Part shown: piece after piece, positions 25,982 to 37,608 of the stretch
Numbering within the stretch: position 1 is the stretch's first letter
Layout: each line of letters opens with the position of its first letter
Source: Clavibacter californiensis
GTDB lineage: Bacteria; Actinomycetota; Actinomycetes; Actinomycetales; Microbacteriaceae
Assembly: GCF_021952865.1 (NCBI RefSeq)
Contig: NZ_CP040792.1
Span: 1,302,001-1,366,000 of the forward strand
DNA: 64,000 nt
Direction of reading: 5' to 3'
Program-made: the position numbers and the translations under genes
Notes under the pieces: generated by a model
Seen by the model: the letters and a program-made list of their open reading frames with translations, nothing else
Databases searched by the model: none
Told to the model about the DNA's origin: nothing

Positions 25982-27321
25982 GCGCGGATCAGCACGAGCC
26001 CGACCGGTCGACGGCCGAGAGCACCCCGGCGGGGCGCGCGAGCACGACCGCCTCCGCGAAGAAGCCGGCGAAGGCGACCACCGCGACGACGTCCACGAAG
26101 CCGAAGGCGCCGGCCGCGGGATCCTGGACCGGTCGCCACCATCCCCGCAACGCGTCGTCACGACCCCGCGGTGCCGTCGCGCGCCGGGCGTCCGGCGTCC
26201 GCGCCGCCCGCCTCCGGCAGATGCTCCAGGACCGCGAGCTCCTGACCGCGCTCCGCGACCCGCGAGGCTGGCCGCGCGGCATCGCGACGTGGATGACGGA
26301 GCGCGAGCACGCGACGTACAGCTTCGCGGCCTTCCGCATCACGATCGGCGCCGTGATCCTCATGGTGCTCGTGACGTGCTTCAGCGACCGCCACTACCTC
26401 TGGGGCGTCGGCGCCCGCTTCATCGACCCGGAGTCCACGCGCCGCGGGTGGCTGCCCCTGTTCACGGGCCTGTTCTCCAAGACCGACGCGACGCTCTTCG
26501 ACCTGGCCTACCTGCTCCTCGTGGTGCTGGCCGCCCTCTTCACGCTCGGCTGGCGCACGCGCATCGTGACGCCGTTCCTCCTGGTCTTCTGGGTCGGCCT
26601 GTCCACGAACAGCACGCTGCTCACGAACGGGGGCGACACCGTCCTGCGGCTCGTGCTGTTCTTCGCGCTCTTCGCCGACCTCTCGCGGCACTTCTCCATG
26701 GACGCCGCACGGCGTAGGCGGGCGGCGGTCACGCCGGCTGTCGGGACCGCGGGCCGGGCTCCGGTCGGCCTCGTGCAGGTCGCCCGTGCGCAGATCGACC
26801 GCATCCCGCGGCTGGTCCCCGTGCTCCTGCACAACACCGCGCTGGTGCTCTGCGCCTACCAGATCATGCTCGTCTACGTGAACTCGGCCCTCCTCAAGCT
26901 GCAGGGCGCGGAGTGGCGCGACGGGACCGCGACCTACTACTCGCTCATCCTCGACGGCTACCGCCCCTGGCCGTGGCTGAACGACCTCCTCGTGCAGTCG
27001 AGCCTCGGCATCGTGGTCGCGAGCTTCGTCGCCGTGACCTTCCAGGGCCTCTTCCCGCTCCTCATCCTGTGGCGTCCGACGCGGATCGTCGCGCTCGTCG
27101 CCATCACCGGCATGCACCTGATGATCGGGCTCCTGCTCGGACTCTGGCCGTTCTCGCTCGCGATGATCGCGCTCGACTTCCTCTTCATCCGGGACGCGAC
27201 CTGGCGCGAGGGGCGGGCGCTGATCGGGCGCTGGAGCGAGGACAGGCCGGACCGGATCCGGGCGGCGCACGCGCGTCGCTCCTCCCCAGCACCGGCAGCG
27301 GAGGTGCCGGCCGAGGCGTGA
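25978..27321 (+). CDS. HTTM domain membrane protein (vitamin K-dependent carboxylase-like)
   Basis: A 447-residue multi-pass protein. Residues 1-80 are a basic, Ala/Thr/Lys-rich, probably cytoplasmic extension; from about 109 (EREHATYSFAAFRITIGAVIL) it follows the HTTM pattern of horizontally arranged membrane helices related to vitamin K-dependent gamma-carboxylase. SAxLKLQGAEWRDGTATYYS is the family landmark in the middle. In bacteria the substrate is unknown and the carboxylase chemistry is unproven. Coupled to the DUF5819 gene; it sits directly after the surface-protein gene, which may or may not be a functional link. Confidence 0.85.
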   Translation: MSADQHEPDRSTAESTPAGRASTTASAKKPAKATTATTSTKPKAPAAGSWTGRHHPRNASSRPRGAVARRASGVRAARLRQMLQDRELLTALRDPRGWPRGIATWMTEREHATYSFAAFRITIGAVILMVLVTCFSDRHYLWGVGARFIDPESTRRGWLPLFTGLFSKTDATLFDLAYLLLVVLAALFTLGWRTRIVTPFLLVFWVGLSTNSTLLTNGGDTVLRLVLFFALFADLSRHFSMDAARRRRAAVTPAVGTAGRAPVGLVQVARAQIDRIPRLVPVLLHNTALVLCAYQIMLVYVNSALLKLQGAEWRDGTATYYSLILDGYRPWPWLNDLLVQSSLGIVVASFVAVTFQGLFPLLILWRPTRIVALVAITGMHLMIGLLLGLWPFSLAMIALDFLFIRDATWREGRALIGRWSEDRPDRIRAAHARRSSPAPAAEVPAEA

Positions 27322-27355
27322 CGCCGCGGGCGGCCGGACGGTCGGGGGTGCCCGG

Positions 27356-27361
27356 TATCCT
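27356..27361 (+). promoter_or_regulatory. -10 element, probable leaderless dnaX start
   Basis: TATCCT ends 7 nt before the dnaX GTG at 27369; no Shine-Dalgarno is present. Confidence 0.45.
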
Positions 27362-27368
27362 CGGGACC

Positions 27369-29873
27369 GTGGTCACCGCCCTGTATCGCCGTTACCGGCC
27401 AGAGAACTTCGCCGAGCTCATCGGCCAGACGCAGGTGACGGATCCGCTGCGCACCGCCCTCCGCACCAACCGCGTCAACCACGCGTACCTGTTCAGCGGC
27501 CCGCGCGGATGCGGCAAGACCACGTCGGCCCGCATCCTCGCGCGCTGCCTCAACTGCGCCGAGGGCCCCACCGACACCCCGTGCGGCGTCTGCCCCAGCT
27601 GCGTCGAGCTCAGCCGGGACGGCAGCGGATCCCTCGACGTGGTCGAGATCGACGCCGCGAGCCACAACGGCGTCGACGACGCGCGCGACATCCGCGAGCG
27701 CGCGGTGTTCGCCCCGGCGCGCGACCGCTACAAGATCTTCATCCTCGACGAGGCGCACATGGTCACGCCGCAGGGCTTCAACGCGCTGCTGAAGATCGTG
27801 GAGGAGCCGCCGGAGCACGTGAAGTTCATCTTCGCCACCACCGAGCCCGACAAGGTCATCGGCACCATCCGCTCCCGCACGCACCACTACCCGTTCCGGC
27901 TCGTGCCGCCCTCGCAGATGCTCGACTACGTGGAGCACCTGTCCCGCGAGGAGAGCGTGCAGGTGGCGCCCGGCGTGCTGCCGCTCGTGGTCCGTGCCGG
28001 CGGCGGATCGGTGCGCGACACCCTCTCCCTGCTCGACCAGCTCATCGCCGGGTCGGAGGACGAGAGCGTGGAGTACGAGCGCGCCGTCGCCCTCCTCGGC
28101 TACACGCACGCGGCGCTGCTCGACGAGGTCATCGACGCGGTCGCCCGGCACGACGCGGCCGCGGCGTTCGCAGGGGTGGACCGGGTCATCCAGACCGGCC
28201 AGGATCCGCGCCGCTTCGTGGAGGACCTGCTCGAGCGGCTGCGCGACCTCATCATCGTGGGCGCCACATCCGCCGAGGGCGCCGCCGCCGTGCTGCGCGG
28301 CACCCCGGAGGACGAGCTCGAGCGCATGCGCGCGCAGGCCGTCGCCTTCGGCGCCGTCGAGCTGTCGCGCGCCGCCGACGTGGTCAACGCCGCCCTCACC
28401 GAGATGACCGGCGCGACCTCGCCGCGCCTCCACCTCGAGCTCCTGGTCGCGCGCGTGCTCGTGCCCGCGAGCGACGACACGCACCGCGGCGCCCTCGCGC
28501 GGGTCGAGCGCCTCGAGCGCCGGGTCGGCGTGGCCGACGCGGGGGCGGATCCGGCGCCCGCCGCGGTCGCGCCCGTCACGACGCCCGCTGCCGCGCCCGC
28601 AGCGGCTCCCGCGCCTGTCGCCACGCCTGCTCCCGTCGCCACGCCTGCTCCCGTCGCCACGCCCGCACCGGTCGCGGCTGCGGATCCGGCCCCCAAGACG
28701 AAGCCCACGGAGACCGGCACGTCGGCATCGGCCGCATCCGCTCCCGAGGAGCCCTCCACGTCCTCGTCCGGCACGAGCGCGCCGTCGGCGGAGGTGCCGC
28801 CGGCGACCGCATCCGCCGCATCCGCCGCATCCGCCGCGCCCGTCGGCCCCGTCACCTTCGAGCAGCTGCGCGACTCCTGGCCGTCGGTCGTCGAGGCGGT
28901 CGAGAAGGCCAAGCGCAGCGCCTGGCTCGTCGCCGTCACGGCTACGCCGCGCGCCCTCGCGGGCGACGTGCTCACGCTGTCCTTCGTCAGCGCGAACGAC
29001 GCGGAGAGGTTCAAGGAGCGCGGCGCTCCCGGCCAGGGCGTCAGCGACATCCTGCGCACCGCCATCCTCGACGTGCTCGGCATCCGCGTGAAGTTCATCG
29101 CCCGCGTCGAGCCGCACGGGGGCACCGGGGCTCCCACCGGCACGCCCGCTCCCACCGGCGGCGGATCCGCGTCGACCGCGCCCGAGGCCTCCCGACCGGC
29201 GGCGTCCCCCGGCACGTCGAACGGCACGCGATCGAAGGGCGGGAGCGCCACCGCGACGTCCGCTCCGACCAGCCCGTCGGCGTCGACCGCGGCGTCGTCA
29301 CCCGCGGTGACGGCCCCAGCGGCGAAGGCACCGCCCGCGAAGACCACCCCCGCAGGCGGCGGCTGGGCCACCGTGGCCATCCCCACCTCCGATCCCGGCG
29401 TATCAGAGGCCCGGTCCGTCCGGCCGCCCGCCTCCCGCCCCGAGCTGTCCGCTCCCGCGGCCCCCGCGGTCCCGCCGACGGCACCGGCCGCCGCACCGCG
29501 AGCCGCGGCCCCGAGCGCGCCCGCCCGCGGATCGTCGGTCGTGCCCGACGCGCACGTCCCCGACTTCGAGGAGCCCGAGCCCGACGAGTTCGGCCCCGCC
29601 GAGCCCGGCTGGGCCACCGGCGGTGCCTCTCCGGACTCGGCCCCGCCCGTGGCCCGATCCGTCCCCGCGCAGCAGCAGCCCGCCGCCGCCGCCGTCTCCG
29701 GATCCGCTCCACGGCCGGACACGCCCGCCGCCGCCCCGGCCGCGTCTGCGTCCGCGGCGCCCCAGCGCTACGGCGAGTCGGTCGTCCGCGAGCTCCTCCA
29801 GGCGACCTTCATCGAGGAGAAGCCCGTCGAGCGCAAGGCCCGCCCCACCATCCGCCCCACAGGTCAGGACTAG
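27369..29873 (+). CDS. dnaX: DNA polymerase III subunit gamma/tau
   Basis: The 834-residue clamp-loader ATPase. Domains: AAA+ module with Walker A GPRGCGKT (44-51), a four-Cys zinc module (Cys63, 72, 75, 78), DEAH (127-130) and the sensor/arginine-finger SRT motif near 169; domains II-III to about 370; then a very long Ala/Pro/Thr/Ser-rich linker (about 390-490 and 590-780, with ATPAPV tandem units near 28615-28675) around a small folded module ([21 protein letters not shown]). Full tau type; no A-rich slippery site for a gamma product was seen. The GTG gives the typical actinobacterial [11 protein letters not shown]-terminus. Confidence 0.96.
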   Translation: MVTALYRRYRPENFAELIGQTQVTDPLRTALRTNRVNHAYLFSGPRGCGKTTSARILARCLNCAEGPTDTPCGVCPSCVELSRDGSGSLDVVEIDAASHNGVDDARDIRERAVFAPARDRYKIFILDEAHMVTPQGFNALLKIVEEPPEHVKFIFATTEPDKVIGTIRSRTHHYPFRLVPPSQMLDYVEHLSREESVQVAPGVLPLVVRAGGGSVRDTLSLLDQLIAGSEDESVEYERAVALLGYTHAALLDEVIDAVARHDAAAAFAGVDRVIQTGQDPRRFVEDLLERLRDLIIVGATSAEGAAAVLRGTPEDELERMRAQAVAFGAVELSRAADVVNAALTEMTGATSPRLHLELLVARVLVPASDDTHRGALARVERLERRVGVADAGADPAPAAVAPVTTPAAAPAAAPAPVATPAPVATPAPVATPAPVAAADPAPKTKPTETGTSASAASAPEEPSTSSSGTSAPSAEVPPATASAASAASAAPVGPVTFEQLRDSWPSVVEAVEKAKRSAWLVAVTATPRALAGDVLTLSFVSANDAERFKERGAPGQGVSDILRTAILDVLGIRVKFIARVEPHGGTGAPTGTPAPTGGGSASTAPEASRPAASPGTSNGTRSKGGSATATSAPTSPSASTAASSPAVTAPAAKAPPAKTTPAGGGWATVAIPTSDPGVSEARSVRPPASRPELSAPAAPAVPPTAPAAAPRAAAPSAPARGSSVVPDAHVPDFEEPEPDEFGPAEPGWATGGASPDSAPPVARSVPAQQQPAAAAVSGSAPRPDTPAAAPAASASAAPQRYGESVVRELLQATFIEEKPVERKARPTIRPTGQD

Positions 29874-29879
29874 CGCCGC

Positions 29880-30479
29880 ATGTACGAGGGAATCGTCCAG
29901 GAGCTCATCGACGAGCTCGGCCGTCTGCCGGGCATCGGCCCGAAGTCCGCCCAGCGCATCGCGTTCCACATCCTGCAGACCGAGACGTTCGACGTCTCGC
30001 GCCTGGCCGAGGTGCTCACGGTGGTCCGCGACAAGGTGCGCTTCTGCGCCATCTGCGGCAACGTCAGCGAGGAGGAGACCTGCGGCATCTGCCGGGATCC
30101 CCGCCGCAGCCCCGCCACCATCTGCGTGGTCGAGGAGGCGAAGGACGTCGTCGCCATCGAGCGCACGCGCGAGTTCCGCGGGCTCTACCATGTGCTGGGC
30201 GGGGCCATCAGCCCCATCGACGGCATCGGGCCGGACGACCTCCGCATCCGACAGCTCATGCAGCGCCTCGCCGACGCCACGGTCACCGAGGTCATCATCG
30301 CCACGGATCCGAACCTGGAGGGCGAGGCGACCGCCACCTACCTCTCGCGGCTGCTCTCCACCTTCGACATCCGCGTCACGCGCCTCGCCTCGGGCCTCCC
30401 CGTCGGCGGCGACCTCGAGTACGCCGACGAGGTCACCCTCGGCCGGGCCTTCGAGGGCCGGCGCCTCGTGGGGGAGTGA
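29880..30479 (+). CDS. recR: Recombination mediator RecR
   Basis: A 199-residue protein that loads RecA onto gapped DNA with RecF/RecO. It has the N-terminal HhH region ([20 protein letters not shown], 13-32), a four-Cys zinc finger (Cys56, 59, 68, 71 in CAICGN...CGIC) and a Toprim domain from about residue 80 ([26 protein letters not shown]). It starts 6 nt after the dnaX stop, so the two are cotranscribed. The YbaB/EbfC gene commonly found between dnaX and recR is missing here. Confidence 0.97.
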   Translation: MYEGIVQELIDELGRLPGIGPKSAQRIAFHILQTETFDVSRLAEVLTVVRDKVRFCAICGNVSEEETCGICRDPRRSPATICVVEEAKDVVAIERTREFRGLYHVLGGAISPIDGIGPDDLRIRQLMQRLADATVTEVIIATDPNLEGEATATYLSRLLSTFDIRVTRLASGLPVGGDLEYADEVTLGRAFEGRRLVGE

Positions 30480-30525
30480 CCGGAGCGCACCGCGTCACGC
30501 GGCGGATCCTCCGATGCCGCGCCCA

Positions 30526-30531
30526 TATGAT
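30526..30531 (+). promoter_or_regulatory. -10 element of ask
   Basis: TATGAT lies 46 nt upstream of the ask GTG in the 97-bp gap after recR; a start near 30538 would leave a leader of about 39 nt with an AGGAG. No clear -35. Confidence 0.4.
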
Positions 30532-30536
30532 CGTGA

Positions 30537-32999
<2,463 letters not shown>

Positions 33000-33074
33000 T
33001 CCCTGCCCGGCCGGCGCGCGTGAGGGTTCCCGTACCACTCCCGGCAGCTCCGAGGGGGCCCCGAGGAGCGGGCG

Positions 33075-33080
33075 TAGACT
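33075..33080 (+). promoter_or_regulatory. -10 element, probable leaderless mqo start
   Basis: TAGACT ends 6 nt before the mqo GTG at 33087, with no Shine-Dalgarno in the intervening GATCCG. Confidence 0.5.
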
Positions 33081-33086
33081 GATCCG

Positions 33087-34565
33087 GTGAGCGAATCAGC
33101 GGAACCGGTAGACGTCGTCCTCGTCGGTGGCGGGATCATGAGCGCGACGCTCGGCACCCTCATCAAGCAGCTCGAACCCGACTGGACCATCCAGATCTTC
33201 GAGCGCCTGGGCGAGGTCGCCATGGAGTCGAGCAACCCGTGGAACAACGCGGGAACGGGTCACGCCGCCCTCTGCGAGCTGAACTACACGCCGGAGAAGG
33301 ACGGGAAGATCGAGATCGGGTCCGCGACCCGCATCAACGAGCAGTTCCAGCTCTCCCGCCAGTTCTGGGCGCACCTGGTCACGGCCGGCGCCGTGCCGGA
33401 GCCCAAGGAGTTCATCAACCCCACCCCGCACATGACGTTCGTCCGCGGCACGGAGAACGCCGAGTTCCTCCGCCGTCGCTTCGACGCGTTGCGCGCCCAT
33501 CCCCTCTTCGAGGCGATGGAGTACTCGGAGGACCCCGCGGTCATCCACTCCTGGGCCCCGCTCCTCGTGCTGCAGCGCGAGAAGGACGAGGTCATCGCGG
33601 CCACGCGCTTCGAGGGCGGCACCGACGTCGACTTCGGCGCCCTCACCAACAAGCTCATCGACTACCTCACGGAGCACGGCGCTGCCCTGCACCTCAACCA
33701 CGAGGTCCGCGGCCTGTCGCAGAACCCGGACGGCAGCTGGCACCTCCGCATCCGCAACGACGTCGGCCGCTCGACCGTGCAGGTGGATGCGAGGTTCGTC
33801 TTCATCGGCGCGGGCGGCGGTGCTCTGCCCCTCCTGCAGAAGTCGGGCATCCCCGAGATCAAGGGCTTCGGCGGGTTCCCCATCAGCGGCGAGTGGTTCC
33901 GCACGGACGACCCCGAGATCGTCGCGAAGCACCGCGCGAAGGTCTACGGCAAGGCGGCCATCGGTTCGCCGCCCATGTCCGTGCCGCACCTCGACACGCG
34001 CGTGGTGGGGGGCGAGACCTCGCTGCTCTTCGGGCCCTACGCCGGCTTCAGCCCGCGCTTCCTCAAGAAGGGCTCGCTGCTCGACCTGTTCGCGTCGATC
34101 CGGCCGCACAACATCATCCCGATGCTCGCCGTCGCGAAGGACAACCTGAGCCTCATCAAGTACCTCGTCAGCCAGCTCATCGCCTCGAAGGAGACGAAGT
34201 TCGACGCGCTCCGCGAGTTCATGCCCACGGCCGACCCGAAGGACTGGTACCAGGTCACGGCCGGCCAGCGCGTCCAGGTCATGAAGAAGGACGCGAAGAA
34301 GGGGGGCGTCCTGCAGTTCGGCACCGAGGTCGTCGCGGCCGCGGACGGCAGCATCGCCGGCCTCCTCGGTGCTTCGCCCGGCGCGTCCACGGCGGTCCCG
34401 ATCATGCTCGACGTCCTCGAGCGCTGCTTCCCCCACCGCATCGCGGGATGGAAGAAGCCCCTCACGCGCATGATCCCGAACTACGGGACCCTCGTGGCGT
34501 CCGACCCGAAGAAGACGCCGAAGATCATCCAGGAGACCGCCGAGGTCCTCGAGCTCCAGCACTGA
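33087..34565 (+). CDS. mqo: Malate:quinone oxidoreductase
   Basis: A 492-residue peripheral membrane flavoprotein of the TCA cycle that oxidises malate and passes electrons to menaquinone. The FAD-binding [14 protein letters not shown] (10-23), [18 protein letters not shown] (52-69), [18 protein letters not shown] and the C-terminal [20 protein letters not shown] are all characteristic. No transmembrane helix. Monocistronic by spacing (87 nt after asd). Confidence 0.97.
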   Translation: MSESAEPVDVVLVGGGIMSATLGTLIKQLEPDWTIQIFERLGEVAMESSNPWNNAGTGHAALCELNYTPEKDGKIEIGSATRINEQFQLSRQFWAHLVTAGAVPEPKEFINPTPHMTFVRGTENAEFLRRRFDALRAHPLFEAMEYSEDPAVIHSWAPLLVLQREKDEVIAATRFEGGTDVDFGALTNKLIDYLTEHGAALHLNHEVRGLSQNPDGSWHLRIRNDVGRSTVQVDARFVFIGAGGGALPLLQKSGIPEIKGFGGFPISGEWFRTDDPEIVAKHRAKVYGKAAIGSPPMSVPHLDTRVVGGETSLLFGPYAGFSPRFLKKGSLLDLFASIRPHNIIPMLAVAKDNLSLIKYLVSQLIASKETKFDALREFMPTADPKDWYQVTAGQRVQVMKKDAKKGGVLQFGTEVVAAADGSIAGLLGASPGASTAVPIMLDVLERCFPHRIAGWKKPLTRMIPNYGTLVASDPKKTPKIIQETAEVLELQH

Positions 34566-34610
34566 TCGGACGGGCGGGCGCGAGATCGCGCCCGGCCGCT
34601 CGCATCCCGT

Positions 34611-34626
34611 TCGAATGTGTGTTCGA
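34611..34626 (+). promoter_or_regulatory. SOS box (LexA site) before the radical SAM gene
   Basis: TCGAAT-GTGT-GTTCGA fits the actinobacterial SOS box TCGAAC-N4-GTTCGA with one mismatch (T for C at position 6). It lies 9-24 nt before the ATG at 34635 and abuts a -10-like TCGAAT (34623-34628), so LexA binding would block transcription. lexA and recA are not in the window. Confidence 0.7.
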
Positions 34627-34634
34627 ATGGGCGC

Positions 34635-35819
34635 ATGAGATGGAGCGCGCAGAGGCTGTCCGACGCGAGCGCTGATGCGCTGCCCGGGCTCGCCCGCCTG
34701 AGCAACCTCGTGCAGAGCGTCCGCACCCCGGAGTTCCAGGGCGTCACCTTCCACGAGGTGCTCGCCAAGTCGGCCCTCAACCGCGTGCCGGGGGAGTCGA
34801 AGGTCATGCCGTACGGGTGGACCATCAACCCCTACCGCGGCTGCACCCACGCCTGCGTCTACTGCTTCGCGCGCCCCACCCACGAGTACCTCGACCTCGA
34901 CGGTGGCCGCGACTTCGACGACCAGATCGTCGTCAAGGTCAACGTCGCCGAGGTGCTGGCCCGCGAGCTCGCGAAGCCCACGTGGACGCACGACGCCGTG
35001 GCGCTCGGCACCAACACCGATCCGTACCAGCGGGCCGAGGGCCGCTACGCGCTCATGCCCGGCATCATCGCGGCGCTCGCGTCGTCGGGCACGCCGCTGT
35101 CCATCCTCACCAAGGGCACGCTCCTGCGCCGCGACCTCCCGCTGCTCGCCGAGGCCTCGACGAGCGTGCCGGTGGACCTCGCTATGAGCATCGCCGTGCT
35201 CGACGACGACCTGCAGCAGTCGGTGGAGCCCGGCACCCCCACGACGACCGCGCGGCTCGCGACCGTCACGGCGATCCGCGATGCGGGCCTCGACTGCACC
35301 GTGTTCATGATGCCGATCCTGCCCATGCTCACGGACGGCGTGGAGCACCTGGACCACGCGCTCACCCGCATCCGCGAGGCCGGCGGCACGCGCGTCCTCT
35401 ACTCCGCGCTGTACCTGAAGCCCGGCGTGAAGGAGTGGTACCTCCAGTGGCTCGAGCGCGAGCGCCCGGATCTCGTGGGCCGCTACCTCGACCTCTACGC
35501 GCGCGGCGCGTACGCCCCGCAGGCGTACCGGTCGTGGCTGAAGGCGCGCATGGATCCGCTGGTCCGCCGGCACGGGCTCGGCGGCGGGCGGGTGGATCCG
35601 CGCACCGGCGGCGTGCTGTCCCGCGCAGACCTCCCGGACGTCGAGGCCGCGCGCGCTCCGGTCGGGGTCCGGCCGCGTCCCGGCTGGAGCCAGGAGGGCG
35701 CGGACAGCCGCGCCACGACGGCACGCGGTCGCGGCAGCTGGACGCAGGCGCCGACCCCCGGCCCGCTGGTCGCCGCGGCGCTGCCCGCCGCCTCGGCGAC
35801 GCAGGCCACGCTGTTCTGA
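34635..35819 (+). CDS. Rv2578c-like radical SAM protein, probably SOS-induced
   Basis: A 394-residue radical SAM enzyme with the CxxxCxxC cluster in YRGCTHACVYCFAR (Cys70, 74, 77). It belongs to the family related to mycobacterial Rv2578c and to the SPL/photoproduct-lyase-like radical SAM group (the ELP3-like core with GTNTDPYQRAEGRYALMPGI). Function unproven; a DNA-repair role would fit the SOS box at 34611-34626. I chose ATG 34635 because the -10-like TCGAAT is 6 nt upstream and an earlier GTG (34617) lies within the SOS box. The last 70 residues are Ala/Gly/Thr-rich and probably disordered. Confidence 0.85.
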   Translation: MRWSAQRLSDASADALPGLARLSNLVQSVRTPEFQGVTFHEVLAKSALNRVPGESKVMPYGWTINPYRGCTHACVYCFARPTHEYLDLDGGRDFDDQIVVKVNVAEVLARELAKPTWTHDAVALGTNTDPYQRAEGRYALMPGIIAALASSGTPLSILTKGTLLRRDLPLLAEASTSVPVDLAMSIAVLDDDLQQSVEPGTPTTTARLATVTAIRDAGLDCTVFMMPILPMLTDGVEHLDHALTRIREAGGTRVLYSALYLKPGVKEWYLQWLERERPDLVGRYLDLYARGAYAPQAYRSWLKARMDPLVRRHGLGGGRVDPRTGGVLSRADLPDVEAARAPVGVRPRPGWSQEGADSRATTARGRGSWTQAPTPGPLVAAALPAASATQATLF

Positions 35820-35869
35820 CCCGGGGTGTCCGCCCACGCCCCCGGATGCCGTCCGGGCGCGCCCCTGGC

Positions 35870-35875
35870 TAAAGT
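35870..35875 (+). promoter_or_regulatory. -10 element, probable leaderless start of the gene at 35882
   Basis: TAAAGT ends 6 nt before the ATG at 35882; no Shine-Dalgarno. Confidence 0.5.
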
Positions 35876-35881
35876 TCTGAC

Positions 35882-36580
35882 ATGACCACGCTGCGCGACC
35901 CCGGGGCGGTCACGCGCGACGCCTCCGGGCGGTCGTCGCCGCAGCCCGTGCGCGTCGGCGTGCTCATGGGCCACGAGCCCGCGCTGGACGAGGTCTGCGC
36001 GATCCTCCGCCGCCGGGCTCCTGAGATCGACGTCGTGGTGAGCACGACGGGCTGGCTCCAGCTGGTGCGCTCGCCGCGCTTCCCGACGGACGTCGTCGTC
36101 GTCGACTACGACCTCGCCGACGAGGTCAGCCTCGAGGGCCGGATCCGCTCCTGCCGCGCGGCCGGAGCGGCCGTCGTGGTCCTGTCGCGTTCGGGTGCCG
36201 AGGAGGTACGCCGTCGCGTGGTCGACGCGGGGGCCGCCGCGCTGCTGACCGGGCCCGTGCCCGCGGCGGACATCGTGGCCGCCGTCCGCGCCGTCGCCGC
36301 GGGATCCCGATCCGGGCAGCGGCGCGACGACGCGGGGGCGGGCGAGGTCGGCGCACGCGACTTCGCGAGCCCCCGCCTCAGCCAGGGCGAGGAGCAGGCG
36401 CTCCGCCTGTACGTCACGGGTCGATCGACCCTGGCCGTCGCCACGGCCATGAACGTCCAGTACGAGACCGCGAAGACGTACCTCCGTCGCGTCCGCGCGA
36501 AGTACCGCCTCGTCGGGAGGATCGCGAGCCGTCGGTCCGACCTGATCGATCGCGCCACCGAGGACGGCTACCTTCGGTAG
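35882..36580 (+). CDS. LuxR/NarL-type response regulator with degenerate receiver
   Basis: A 232-residue protein with a CheY-like N-terminal domain (about 22-140) and a C-terminal LuxR-type HTH (LSQGEEQALRLYVTGRSTLAVATAMNV onward, about 165-225). The phospho-acceptor position is plausible (Asp75 in VVVVDYDL), but the acidic pair before it is missing (LMGHEP instead of a DD motif) and the conserved Lys near the end is replaced (ALLTGPVP), so this looks like a pseudo-receiver that acts without phosphorylation. No histidine kinase is adjacent. Its stop codon directly abuts the tdk ATG. Confidence 0.8.
   Translation: MTTLRDPGAVTRDASGRSSPQPVRVGVLMGHEPALDEVCAILRRRAPEIDVVVSTTGWLQLVRSPRFPTDVVVVDYDLADEVSLEGRIRSCRAAGAAVVVLSRSGAEEVRRRVVDAGAAALLTGPVPAADIVAAVRAVAAGSRSGQRRDDAGAGEVGARDFASPRLSQGEEQALRLYVTGRSTLAVATAMNVQYETAKTYLRRVRAKYRLVGRIASRRSDLIDRATEDGYLR
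36569..36574 (+). promoter_or_regulatory. -10 element, probable leaderless tdk start
   Basis: TACCTT ends 6 nt before the tdk ATG at 36581 and lies within the end of the preceding regulator gene. Confidence 0.4.
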
Positions 36581-37255
36581 ATGGCCAAGCTCTACTTCCG
36601 TTTCGGCGCGATGAACAGCGGCAAGAGCACCTCGATGCTCCAGGCCGCCTACAACTACGAGGAGCGCGGGCAGCACGTGCTGCTCACGAAGCCCGTGATC
36701 GACACCAAGGGCGACCGCGACATCGTGTCCCGCCTCGGCGTCCGTCGCCCGGTGGACTTCCTCCTCGAGCCGGACGCGGACGTCTGGCAGGAGTTCGGGA
36801 TCCATCGCGAGCGCGTCCTGCAGGAGAAGGGCGGCCCGACGGCGTGCCTCCTCGTCGACGAGGCGCAGTTCCTCCGCGAGTCGCAGGTGGACGACCTGCT
36901 GCGCATCGCGATCCTGCAGGACGTGCCCGTCATCGCCTACGGGATCCGCACCGACTTCCAGACGGTCGCGTTCCCCGGGAGCCGGCGGCTGCTGGAGATC
37001 GCGCACAGCCTGGAGGAGATGAAGACCATCTGCCGCTGCGGCCGCAAGGCCGTCTTCAACGCCCGCCAGGTCGGCGAGCGGTTCATCTTCGCCGGCGACC
37101 AGGTGGCGATCGACGGCGAGGACGTCACGTACATGTCGCTCTGCGGCGCCTGCTACCTCGCGGAGAGCGGGGGAGTGCTCACGAGCGGCCGGCCCGTCGA
37201 GGCGGGCGTGTCGGCCTTCGGCTACCCCGCGGGCCCCGACGCCGACTTCGCCTGA
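36581..37255 (+). CDS. tdk: Thymidine kinase (type II)
   Basis: A 224-residue salvage enzyme phosphorylating thymidine. It has the P-loop GAMNSGKST (9-17), the Walker-B-like LLVDEAQFL, the substrate lasso region, and zinc-site cysteines (CRCGRK ... SLCGACY). Last gene in its cluster; the next region is the CpsD stretch. Confidence 0.96.
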   Translation: MAKLYFRFGAMNSGKSTSMLQAAYNYEERGQHVLLTKPVIDTKGDRDIVSRLGVRRPVDFLLEPDADVWQEFGIHRERVLQEKGGPTACLLVDEAQFLRESQVDDLLRIAILQDVPVIAYGIRTDFQTVAFPGSRRLLEIAHSLEEMKTICRCGRKAVFNARQVGERFIFAGDQVAIDGEDVTYMSLCGACYLAESGGVLTSGRPVEAGVSAFGYPAGPDADFA

Positions 37256-37285
37256 TCCGACCCGGGGGCCGGGCGGCGCGGGTCG

Positions 37286-37378
37286 TCAGTCGCGCAGGTA
37301 GCGGAGGCCGAACGCGGTGAGGACCCCCGTGATCAGCAGGGTGACGAGCGGCAGGAGGGCGGCGCAGGCGTCGAGCAT
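37286..37378 (-). CDS. Tiny 30-aa membrane protein
   Basis: On the minus strand, an ATG ORF encodes a 30-residue peptide starting MLDACAALLPLVTLLITGVL, almost entirely one transmembrane helix (about 5-24), with a basic RYLRD end. A GAGG lies 9 nt upstream. The ORF is short, so it may be chance, but its hydrophobic composition in 73% GC DNA is notable. It lies in the gap between tdk and the Wzz/BY-kinase gene. Confidence 0.35.
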   Translation of the reverse strand: MLDACAALLPLVTLLITGVLTAFGLRYLRD

Positions 37379-37608
37379 GGGGGCGGACCTCGTCTTCGGG
37401 TGAGCGGGCGGCGATGCATGGGGCAGGTGGGTGGCCTGACCTGCAGCCACGCTAGACCGAGCGTCCCACCATGGGTCCGCCCCAGATGCTGGGGCGTCGT
37501 CCCCGGGGCGTCATTCCCGTCTCCGGGGAACCGGGACGGGTCCGCGGCTGTGGGAGCATGGGGCTCGGGCGCCGCTGGGGGGCGCTCCATCGACGAGGGG
37601 GATCGCTT

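Noticed and set aside
27369-29873. Programmed frameshift in dnaX
   Set aside because: No A-rich slippery heptamer found; only the full-length product is supported.
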